A DNA stretch of 5,316 bases from Chloroflexota bacterium (GTDB taxonomy: Bacteria; Chloroflexota; Dehalococcoidia; SAR202; UBA11138), in the NCBI GenBank assembly GCA_022561955.1, contig JADFQF010000142.1, positions 1 through 5,316 of the forward strand. The letters run 5' to 3'. The position numbers were made by a program, and so were the translations under genes. This document shows positions 1-5,316 of the stretch, in pieces; within the stretch, counting starts at the first letter, position 1; the number at the start of each line of letters is the position of its first letter. The notes beneath the pieces were generated by a model that searched no databases, was not told the origin of the DNA, and worked only from the letters and a program-made list of their open reading frames with translations.

Positions 1-728
1 GGGTGTCCGTCTCGATGTTCCCCGAGGTCATCGCCAACATCGCATGGCTGCTGGCAATAGCGGGCGTGGTCAACGTGCTGTACGGCGCCATAGTCACCGT
101 GAGGCAGACTGACTTGAAGCGGCTGATCGCGTTCAGCAGCGTCAGCCATATGGGATTCGTGATACTTGGTATTTCGTCCGTCTACGGCGTGGCGGGGACG
201 GTCTCGCCGCTGGGCCTGAACGGCGCCGCGATGCAGATGTTCACCCACGGCACCATCACGGGACTGATGTTCCTCGTCGTCGGCTTCATCTACGACAGAG
301 TACACACCAGGCACATACCCGACCTGGGCGGACTGGCGCGCCAGATGCCCATATTGGCCACGGCCATGCTGATAGCGGGACTCGCATCCCTGGGTCTTCC
401 GGGGACCAGCGGCTTCGTTTCCGAGATACTCGTCTTCCTGGGCACGTTCCCGGTATGGGCCTGGCCCACGGCCCTCGCCGCGTTCGGCGTCGTATTGACG
501 GCGGGATACATTCTCTGGATGATACAACGCACGCTGTTCGGCCCACCGCAGGAGCGGTTCGACGGCGTGGGCGATGCCAAACGCTGGCAGTACGTGCCGA
601 TCGGAGTCCTGGTGGTAGCCATCTTCGTCGTCGGAATTTACCCCGCAATTATTTCAGACGTATTCTCCAGCGCCGTGGGACCTATTGTCGAATCGGTCCA
701 GGAGGTGGGTCTTGCGGCGCTCAGGTAG
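1..728 (+). CDS. nuoM: NADH-quinone oxidoreductase subunit M (NuoM), C-terminal half, 5'-truncated by window edge
   Basis: This is one of the three antiporter-like membrane subunits of respiratory complex I, which couples NADH oxidation to proton pumping across the cytoplasmic membrane. The 241 codons seen from position 3 are about half of a usual NuoM (roughly 490-510 aa), so the gene begins outside the window; the GTG at position 3 is internal. Visible family signatures, counted from that codon, are TDLKRLIAFSSVSHMGF (36-52), a conserved His in QMFTHG (78-83), HTRHIPDLGGLA (101-112) and GLPGTSGFVSE (131-141). Glu141 matches the charged residue of TM12 in the antiporter fold (Glu407 in E. 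coli NuoM, from memory). About six hydrophobic spans are visible, near 13-31, 43-62, 75-97, 118-149, 154-176 and 197-224. The family's functional lysines of TM7 and TM8 lie upstream of the window. The stop TAG (726-728) is followed by nuoN after 21 nt in the same frame, as expected for a nuo operon. Confidence 0.96.
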   Translation, partial: VSVSMFPEVIANIAWLLAIAGVVNVLYGAIVTVRQTDLKRLIAFSSVSHMGFVILGISSVYGVAGTVSPLGLNGAAMQMFTHGTITGLMFLVVGFIYDRVHTRHIPDLGGLARQMPILATAMLIAGLASLGLPGTSGFVSEILVFLGTFPVWAWPTALAAFGVVLTAGYILWMIQRTLFGPPQERFDGVGDAKRWQYVPIGVLVVAIFVVGIYPAIISDVFSSAVGPIVESVQEVGLAALR

Positions 729-749
729 AACCGTGCCGGCAGTATCGAG

Positions 750-2246
750 ATGAAGCTAAACGACTTTTTTCTGCTATCTCCTGAAATAAGCCTGGTCGTA
801 CTGGCCGGGTTAATGGTGCTGTTGGACCTGGTCGTCAAGCGCAAGGGCCTTCTACCCGCCTTCTCGCTGATCGCCCTGGCCGTGCCGTTTATCTTTAGCA
901 TCGTGCTCTGGGTAGACCTCGACGCCAACAACAACAACGCCTTGACCGGATTCTTCGGCAGCCTGGTCGGAGACAAGTTCAGCCTGTTTTTCAAGTTCCT
1001 CATTCTGAGCGCCGCGGCGCTGGTGGTCCTGGCCTCGACCGAATACACGCGCAAGTTCGAGCGGTTTCGCGCCGAATACTACGCCCTCGTGCTCTTCTCC
1101 ACGGCGGGCATGATGCTCCTGGCGTCCGCGACGGAGCTGATAACGATCTTCGTATCTCTGGAGCTCACTGCGCTGCCCATAGCGGCACTGGCGGCGTTCC
1201 TCAGGAGCAGCCGCTCCACGGAATCGGCGATGAAGTTCCTGATACTCAGCGCCATAAGCTCCGCCGTGCTGCTGTACGGCATGGTCATCATCTACGGGTT
1301 CACCGGCAGCACCTCGCTCGAGGTCATAGCGGCGCGGCTGGCAGACTTCAACCTGAGCAGCGGCTCGCCCTTCGGGAGCATGGCCCTTCTCTTCGGCATA
1401 GTGCTAATGATCGCCGGATTCGGATTCAAGATTGCCAGCGTGCCCTTCCACATGTGGGCGCCCGACGTATATGAGGGCGCTCCCACCCCCATTACGGCGT
1501 TCCTGTCGGTGGCCAGCAAGGCGGCCGGGTTTGCCGTAATTCTGAGGATATTCTATATCGCTTTTTCGCGGGACATTCTCAGCATCGAGTGGGGCATCAC
1601 CTTCGCAGTCCTCAGTGCAATGTCCATGACGCTGGGAAATCTGGTGGCCATTCGGCAGAGCAACATCAAGCGCATGCTTGGATACAGCACCATCGCCCAG
1701 GCAGGGTACATATTGGTGGGCCTCGCGGCCGTCGCTGTTCGTGCGCCGGGCTCGGAGGCGATCGGGCCGACGGCGGTGCTCTTTTATCTCGGCGGATACG
1801 CGGCCACGAATCTGGCGGCCTTCTGCGTGATTATCGCCATATCGAATCGCGTCGACAGCGACGAGATCGACGACTTCGCCGGCATGGCGCGTCGGGCGCC
1901 GGTCCTTGCGGCCGTGTTGGCCCTGGCGATGATTTCGCTCATCGGCGTGCCGCCAACCGTCGGATTCTGGGCGAAGGTGTACCTATTCGGAGCGGCGATA
2001 AACTCCGATTTGATATGGCTTGCCGTCATCGGCGTAATCAACAGCGTCGTCTCCGCGTACTACTACCTGCGGGTCGTTAAGGTGATGTACCTGAATCCGC
2101 CCAAGACGGACGAGACCGCCCTCACCTCACCCTTGCCCATTCGAGTGGCCATCATGACGACGTTCGCGGCGACGCTCTTTTTCGGCATCTACCCAACGCC
2201 TCTCTTGAATCTGGCGAGGTCCGCCGCCGCAGCCCTGCTGTCCTGA
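750..2246 (+). CDS. nuoN: NADH-quinone oxidoreductase subunit N (NuoN), complete
   Basis: NuoN is the antiporter-like membrane subunit of complex I closest to the small Nuo subunits, and it takes part in proton translocation. The 498-aa length is normal for the family (about 485-500). The charged residues of the antiporter fold can be placed: Glu138 in VSLELTALP (TM5), Lys227 in GFGFKIASVPFHMW (TM7), Lys257 in SVASKAAGF (TM8), Lys307 in NIKRMLGYSTIAQAGY and Lys409 in VGFWAKVYLF (TM12). The segment APDVYEGAPTPITAF (237-251) is diagnostic of NuoN rather than NuoL or NuoM. Hydrophobic segments cover nearly the whole chain. An Asn60-63 run, from four AAC codons, sits in an extramembrane loop. ATG at 750 is the first plausible start after the in-frame nuoM stop 21 nt upstream. 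No good Shine-Dalgarno precedes it, so translation may be coupled to nuoM. As nuoN normally ends nuo operons, the unit probably stops here, although no clear terminator follows. Confidence 0.97.
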   Translation: MKLNDFFLLSPEISLVVLAGLMVLLDLVVKRKGLLPAFSLIALAVPFIFSIVLWVDLDANNNNALTGFFGSLVGDKFSLFFKFLILSAAALVVLASTEYTRKFERFRAEYYALVLFSTAGMMLLASATELITIFVSLELTALPIAALAAFLRSSRSTESAMKFLILSAISSAVLLYGMVIIYGFTGSTSLEVIAARLADFNLSSGSPFGSMALLFGIVLMIAGFGFKIASVPFHMWAPDVYEGAPTPITAFLSVASKAAGFAVILRIFYIAFSRDILSIEWGITFAVLSAMSMTLGNLVAIRQSNIKRMLGYSTIAQAGYILVGLAAVAVRAPGSEAIGPTAVLFYLGGYAATNLAAFCVIIAISNRVDSDEIDDFAGMARRAPVLAAVLALAMISLIGVPPTVGFWAKVYLFGAAINSDLIWLAVIGVINSVVSAYYYLRVVKVMYLNPPKTDETALTSPLPIRVAIMTTFAATLFFGIYPTPLLNLARSAAAALLS

Positions 2247-2287
2247 GGCAACCGAGAAACCGCTCTTTGACTTGCCGCCGCGTCGCG

Positions 2288-2316
2288 TTGACACCCTCAA
2301 ACCCCGATGTTAGACT
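2288..2316 (+). promoter_or_regulatory. Predicted sigma70-type promoter for the nadK gene cluster
   Basis: A perfect -35 hexamer TTGACA (2288-2293) is followed by a 17-nt spacer and a -10 hexamer TAGACT (2311-2316, four of six consensus positions including the key T1, A2 and T6). TG at 2308-2309 gives an extended -10. Transcription would begin near 2322-2324, leaving a leader of about 125 nt before the nadK ATG. It lies in the only sizeable intergenic gap of the window, which supports it. It implies that nadK and the two genes behind it can be expressed independently of the nuo operon. Prediction only: the sigma-factor preference of the host is unknown. Confidence 0.62.
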
Positions 2317-2352
2317 GGCCTCGCTGCGGTGTTCACGGCCTGGACGCATGTG

Positions 2353-2379
2353 CCGGCGGTAGCTCCGGAAGTACGCCGG
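2353..2379 (+). other. Stem-loop in the nadK leader
   Basis: CCGGCGGTA (2353-2361) pairs with TACGCCGG (2372-2379) to give eight base pairs with one bulged G (2358), closing a 10-nt loop at 2362-2371. Five of the pairs form an uninterrupted C/G helix. An alternative and shorter stem, CTCCGG (2363-2368) with CCGGAG (2376-2381), uses some of the same bases, so the two cannot form together. No T run follows, so this is not an intrinsic terminator. It may be a structural element of the 5' leader or an incidental product of G+C-rich DNA. Confidence 0.4.
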
Positions 2380-2381
2380 AG

Positions 2382-2433
2382 GGACTATTAGGGGCCCGTG
2401 AAATATAGTTGGCAGCGCTCTTCTCAATAGTCC
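2382..2433 (+). repeat. 8-bp perfect inverted repeat in the nadK leader
   Basis: GGACTATT (2382-2389) and AATAGTCC (2426-2433) are perfect reverse complements separated by 36 nt. The right arm ends four bases before the nadK ribosome binding site. The arms are mixed in composition rather than G+C-only, so chance is a less easy explanation than for the neighbouring G/C palindromes. As RNA the repeat would close a large hairpin; as DNA it could be two half-sites for a regulator. Function is unknown. Confidence 0.45.
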
Positions 2434-2437
2434 GTCC

Positions 2438-2443
2438 AAGGGG
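2438..2443 (+). promoter_or_regulatory. Ribosome binding site that sets the nadK start
   Basis: AAGGGG lies four bases before the ATG at 2448. It is the only SD-like sequence near a possible start of this frame. An in-frame TTG at 2409 would add 13 residues but has no SD in front of it. The spacing is a little short but usable. The G run and the following TCCC can pair with GGGGCCC at 2391-2397, which would hide this site. Confidence 0.6.
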
Positions 2444-2447
2444 TCCC

Positions 2448-3293
2448 ATGGCAGACGTCAAGCCAATAGGCATCGTTTACAACTCTCAGATCGAGGCGGC
2501 CGAAGCCATGGCCCACAAGGTCGTTAGCGCGCTTCGCCTGGAGGACAGATGCTGGGTCAGCTCGGCGTCGGAGCTGGACCATCTGCGCAGCAATCTGGAA
2601 AACACGTCCCTCATCGTCGTCGCCGGCGGGGACGGCACCATCCTTCGCATAGTGAGAATCACGGCGCCATACGGCGTGCCCCTGGTCGGCATCAACATGG
2701 GCCGTGTGGGATTCATGTCCGAGCTGACCGTGGCGGAGGCCATCGAAAAGCTGCCGAAATACCTGGACGGGGACCTTCGAGTCGAAGAGCGAATGATGCT
2801 GGAGACAACGGTCACCAGGGGGAGCGATTCCGAACCCGGACTGACGCTTCACGCTCTCAACGACGTCGTGGTGGGAAGGGGCGGCATCACGCGCCTGCTG
2901 GACATCAAGACCGTGATCGACGGCGTTACGCTGACGAGCTATCGAGCCGACGCGGTTATCGTGTCCACGGCGACCGGTAGCACCGGCTACGCCCTGTCGG
3001 CGGGAGGCCCCATCCTATACCCGGAGACCCGAGCGATGCTCATTCAGCCGGTGGCGGCCCACTCCGGACTCAGCAATGGCCTGATCCTTCCCGAGGACTC
3101 CGTTCTTGAGCTGAAGGCCAGCGACGACCACGAGGCCGTATTGAGCGTCGACGGCTTCTCGGACACGCATCTGCACATGAACGATAGGGTCACCGTTCGG
3201 AAGAGCCCTTACGTCGCGAGATTCTTGCGGGCTCACGCGCCCAGCACCTTCTACGCGGCGTTGACCAGGCGATTGGGCCTGGAGTCCCTCTAG
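2448..3293 (+). CDS. nadK: NAD kinase (ATP/polyphosphate-dependent NAD+ kinase)
   Basis: This cytoplasmic enzyme phosphorylates NAD+ to NADP+ and is the sole known route to NADP in most bacteria. From ATG 2448 the product is 281 aa, within the normal range of about 270-305. The family signatures are in order: an N-terminal Rossmann-like start PIGIVYNS (6-13), the catalytic GGDGT loop (60-64), PLVGINMGRVGFMSEL (78-93), the substrate-binding ALND motif (136-139, with Asp where many members have Glu), and the glycine-rich TATGSTGYALSAGGPIL (174-190). Ser-Val-Asp-Gly (233-236) belongs to the C-terminal beta domain. One oddity is AHSGLSNGLILP (204-215), which stands where many NAD kinases have a Pro-His...Arg-Pro-Leu pattern. 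The gene is preceded by its own promoter and a leader of about 125 nt, and it is the first of three closely spaced genes. The identification is firm; choice of ATP or polyphosphate as donor cannot be read from the sequence. Confidence 0.97.
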   Translation: MADVKPIGIVYNSQIEAAEAMAHKVVSALRLEDRCWVSSASELDHLRSNLENTSLIVVAGGDGTILRIVRITAPYGVPLVGINMGRVGFMSELTVAEAIEKLPKYLDGDLRVEERMMLETTVTRGSDSEPGLTLHALNDVVVGRGGITRLLDIKTVIDGVTLTSYRADAVIVSTATGSTGYALSAGGPILYPETRAMLIQPVAAHSGLSNGLILPEDSVLELKASDDHEAVLSVDGFSDTHLHMNDRVTVRKSPYVARFLRAHAPSTFYAALTRRLGLESL

Positions 3294-3313
3294 CTCGGAT
3301 ACGGGAGACATCG

Positions 3314-3847
3314 ATGGAACCGGAAAAGCAGCTCAGCTCCGAACCAAAATTCGACGGCAAGATCGTCCGGCTTCGAGTGGACACCGTGCTGCTGCCGAAC
3401 GGAGAGCAGTCCACCAGGGAGGTAATCGACCACGCCAACGCCGTCGTAATAGTGCCCGTGGACTCGGAGGACAACGTGCTCCTGGTCCGCCAGTACCGCT
3501 ACGCCGTGGAGGAGACGTTGCTCGAGGCCCCGGCCGGGCTCATCGACGATTCCGAGGACCCCGACGACGCGGCGCAGAGGGAGCTGCGAGAGGAGACGGG
3601 ATATGCGTCCAGGAGCCTCAGGCCCCTGGGCGGCTTCTGGTCCAGCCCTGGTTTCTGCACCGAGTACCTGTACGCTTACCTGGCCCGCGACCTGGTGCCC
3701 AGCCCACTGTCGCCCGACGACGACGAATTCATCGAGGTCGAGCGGCAGCCCATCTCAAGGATTCCACAGCTTATTCGCCTCGGCGAAATCCAGGACGCAA
3801 AGACTATCGCGGCCCTCCTGATGGCGACGTGTCTCTTCGATCGCTAG
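3314..3847 (+). CDS. Nudix hydrolase, probable ADP-ribose pyrophosphatase
   Basis: The likely reaction is ADP-ribose to AMP plus ribose 5-phosphate, Mg2+-dependent and cytoplasmic. The product has 177 aa, a normal size for one Nudix domain with the N-terminal beta strands used in dimerisation. The Nudix box Gx5Ex7REUxEExGU is complete at residues 75-97: Gly75, Glu81, Arg89-Glu90, Glu93-Glu94 and Gly96, with Tyr97 at the final hydrophobic position. Features of the ADP-ribose subgroup are VRQYRYAVEETLLEAPAGLID (58-78, here in two parts VRQYRY and EAPAGLID) and SSPGF (110-114), whose Pro112 lies 15 residues after the box, about where ADP-ribose-specific members carry a proline. The SD GGGAG (3303-3307) is six bases from ATG 3314. 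The gene starts 20 nt after nadK, suggesting co-transcription and a shared role in nicotinamide-nucleotide economy. Nudix specificity is hard to call, and other nucleoside-diphosphate sugars remain possible. Confidence 0.92.
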   Translation: MEPEKQLSSEPKFDGKIVRLRVDTVLLPNGEQSTREVIDHANAVVIVPVDSEDNVLLVRQYRYAVEETLLEAPAGLIDDSEDPDDAAQRELREETGYASRSLRPLGGFWSSPGFCTEYLYAYLARDLVPSPLSPDDDEFIEVERQPISRIPQLIRLGEIQDAKTIAALLMATCLFDR

Positions 3848-3872
3848 GTTGGACCGCCGGAGAAGGTGAATC

Positions 3873-5231
3873 ATGATCGACCTCGATGACCTGTTCGCCC
3901 AAGTAGACGCCCAGGTGGATGAGATCATAGCCCGCGAGCAGGCGCTGGTGAGAATACCATCCGTCAACACGGGCTTCATGCCGACGGGAGACGAAACCCC
4001 CGTCTGCGAGCACATCCGAGATTGGCTTGCCGAAGACGGCATCGAGTCCGAGATACTGGAGTCGGCGCCAAACCGTGGAAATATCATCGCCCACCTGTCC
4101 GGGGATTCCGGCGAGAACGGCCTCATGCTCATGTCGCATACCGATGTGGTCCCCGTCGAAGAGGAAGACAAGTGGCGCTTTCCACCCTTCTCGGCGACGG
4201 TGGCCGACGGGCGTGTGTACGGCCGCGGCGCGTCCGATTGCAAGGGCCTGCTGACGGCCCAGCTCTACGCCTTTCGCCTGCTGAAACGCAACGGAATCCA
4301 ATTCGGCGACACGCTGGTGCTGGCGTCGGGCGCGGACGAAGAGCACGGCGGCAGGTACGGCTTTGGCTGGCTGGCCGAAAACCATCCCGAGAAGATCACG
4401 GCCCCCTTCGCCGTGAACGAGGGGGGCGGAACGCCCATCGACTCGCCCAGCGGCCTCACGTATCTCCTCGGCGTGGGCGAGAAGGGCAGGCTCCAGGTGG
4501 AGATCGAGGTGAAGGGCACCAGCGCCCATGCGTCCGTACCCTGGCAAGGCACAAATGCCATGTACCGCCTGAACCAGGTGCTGCAGCGGATCGAGGCCTA
4601 CGAGCCGGAATTGGACGCCTCGACGCAGATATTCGACCACCTCTCCACGTTTGCCATCGAGCACAAGCCGTCCGCGGAAAACATCGAGGAGATAATAGCG
4701 GAGCTTCAGCCGACGAATCCCAGGCTGGCGTCTATGCTGCGGGCGCTCTCCCGAATGACCATCACGCCGACGATGATCAGCGGCGGCATCAAGTCCAACA
4801 GCGTGCCCGAGACGATACGGCTGACGTGCGACGTCAGGACGTTGCCCTTCCAGGACGACGACTATCTGCGGTCGGAGCTGGACAAGACCCTGGAGGGCAT
4901 CCCCGGTATAAGCTACGAGATCGACTACATGGCGGTCCCCAACTCGTCCGAGTTCGAGTCCCGGCTGGCCGACGGCATCAAGGCCGCGACGGCAAAGGCC
5001 CTGAATCACGACGACGTGCAGTGGGTTCCGGCCATCAGCAACGGGTTCACGGATTCCAGGTTCACGAGGCCGCTGGGGGTGACGACCTACGGCTTCAACG
5101 GATCACATCCCGACGACGACCCGATGCTCAGCAAGGCCCACGGTACCGACGAGTCGGTGGGAATCAAGAGCCTGATAAGCGGAACGAAGATCATGATGGC
5201 GCTGGCCATAGACCTCTGCAGCGGCCGCTAG
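3873..5231 (+). CDS. M20-family zinc-dependent peptidase/deacylase (CPG2/DapE/ArgE-like)
   Basis: This is a metallohydrolase that cleaves a peptide or N-acyl amide bond with a two-zinc centre; the exact substrate is unknown. The 452-aa product is typical of the family. All expected active-site residues are visible: His89 and catalytic Asp91 in SHTDVVP, bridging Asp122 in GRGASDCKG, catalytic Glu156 and metal ligand Glu157 in GADEEHGG, Glu183 in VNEGGG, and His423 in KAHGTDESVG. The inserted dimerisation ('lid') domain spans about 205-320, with the usual His219 in GTSAHASVPWQGTNAM. There is no signal peptide, so it should be cytoplasmic. GGAG (3859-3862) and AAGGTG (3863-3868) precede ATG 3873. 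It begins 25 nt after the Nudix gene, so it is probably in the same transcript, though no functional link to NAD metabolism is apparent. Dipeptidase, carboxypeptidase and succinyl-diaminopimelate or acetylornithine deacylase are alternatives; the long linker and HGTDE ending favour a general M20 peptidase over DapE or ArgE. Confidence 0.93.
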   Translation: MIDLDDLFAQVDAQVDEIIAREQALVRIPSVNTGFMPTGDETPVCEHIRDWLAEDGIESEILESAPNRGNIIAHLSGDSGENGLMLMSHTDVVPVEEEDKWRFPPFSATVADGRVYGRGASDCKGLLTAQLYAFRLLKRNGIQFGDTLVLASGADEEHGGRYGFGWLAENHPEKITAPFAVNEGGGTPIDSPSGLTYLLGVGEKGRLQVEIEVKGTSAHASVPWQGTNAMYRLNQVLQRIEAYEPELDASTQIFDHLSTFAIEHKPSAENIEEIIAELQPTNPRLASMLRALSRMTITPTMISGGIKSNSVPETIRLTCDVRTLPFQDDDYLRSELDKTLEGIPGISYEIDYMAVPNSSEFESRLADGIKAATAKALNHDDVQWVPAISNGFTDSRFTRPLGVTTYGFNGSHPDDDPMLSKAHGTDESVGIKSLISGTKIMMALAIDLCSGR

Positions 5232-5257
5232 TTTTTTGGTCTCTTGAACCGGTCATC

Positions 5258-5274
5258 GACAGCGACGCTGTTTT
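5258..5274 (+). terminator. Possible weak intrinsic terminator after the M20 gene
   Basis: ACAGC (5259-5263) and GCTGT (5267-5271) form a 5-bp stem with a GAC loop. A G-T wobble (5258/5272) can extend it, and T-rich and then A/T-rich sequence follows (TTTTAATATAA, 5271-5281). It lies 27 nt after the last stop codon, at a point where the base composition turns sharply A/T-rich. The stem is short, so termination would be weak. An earlier T6 tract (5232-5237) directly follows the stop and the palindrome AGCGGCCGCT (5220-5229), but that palindrome can make only about three pairs as a hairpin. Confidence 0.35.
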
Positions 5275-5316
5275 AATATAAACATCTTCGCCCGTGGCGG
5301 TTGACTACGTCGTCGT

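Noticed and set aside
3..5. GTG as the start of the first gene
   Set aside because: The protein aligns with the middle of NuoM from its first residues, so the true start lies upstream of the window.
927..938. Four AAC triplets in nuoN as a contingency repeat
   Set aside because: They are short, in frame, and code for an Asn run in a loop; four units are too few to suggest phase variation.
2247..2276. GGCAA...TTGCC as a terminator after nuoN
   Set aside because: Five pairs, a 20-nt loop and no following T run make termination unlikely.
2348..2362. Four-codon frame starting at ATG 2348 in the leader
   Set aside because: It has no SD and ends at once, and its span overlaps the stem-loop.
2409..2447. 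TTG start giving NAD kinase 13 extra residues
   Set aside because: There is no SD before it. ATG 2448 has AAGGGG in front and gives a normal family N terminus.
3804..5009. Long open frame of 401 codons on the - strand across the Nudix/M20 region
   Set aside because: It lies antisense to the intact M20 gene, has low-complexity Arg/Gly/Ala-rich composition with no recognisable domain, and is a usual by-product of G+C-rich codon bias.
4022..5281. Long open frame of 419 codons on the + strand in another frame of the M20 gene
   Set aside because: It is Arg/Gly/Asp/His-rich and domain-free, and lies entirely within a gene whose active-site residues are all intact.
5277..5306. TATAAA (5277) and TTGACT (5301) as promoter elements at the right edge
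   Set aside because: No -35 element stands at a suitable distance before TATAAA, and TTGACT lies too near the window end to find a -10.

Overview
This is an ordinary bacterial chromosomal segment of moderately high G+C content. All five genes lie on the + strand. There is no RNA gene, mobile element or CRISPR array that I can see. The 3' half of nuoM and a complete nuoN place the left side at the end of a standard complex I (nuo) operon. The taxon cannot be fixed from sequence alone. The gene order and general protein character would fit a Chloroflexota-type genome, but that is a weak guess.

Layout: positions 1-728 are the C-terminal half of NuoM. Positions 750-2246 are complete NuoN. Positions 2247-2447 are a 201-nt intergenic stretch, the only sizeable non-coding part. 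It carries a good sigma70-type promoter (TTGACA, 17-nt spacer, extended TAGACT) and about 125 nt of likely leader RNA containing several complementary segments. Positions 2448-3293 encode NAD kinase (nadK), 3314-3847 an ADP-ribose-pyrophosphatase-type Nudix hydrolase, and 3873-5231 an M20-family zinc-dependent peptidase/deacylase. The last three genes are separated by only 20 and 25 nt, so they probably form one transcription unit. A weak hairpin followed by a short T run at 5258-5274 may end it.

How the genes work together: NuoM and NuoN are proton-pumping membrane subunits of NADH:quinone oxidoreductase. NAD kinase converts NAD+ to NADP+. The Nudix enzyme probably removes ADP-ribose, a by-product of NAD+ breakdown. 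The run NADH oxidation, NADP supply, ADP-ribose clean-up is therefore coherent around nicotinamide nucleotides. The M20 hydrolase has no obvious link and may be only a co-transcribed neighbour.

I did not find a convincing new multi-gene system. The most interesting signal is the nadK leader. An 8-bp perfect inverted repeat and a 7-bp pairing that would cover the nadK ribosome binding site interleave in a way compatible with a pseudoknot. The SD-plus-start module of nadK is also nearly duplicated about 50 nt upstream, in front of a 10-codon open frame.
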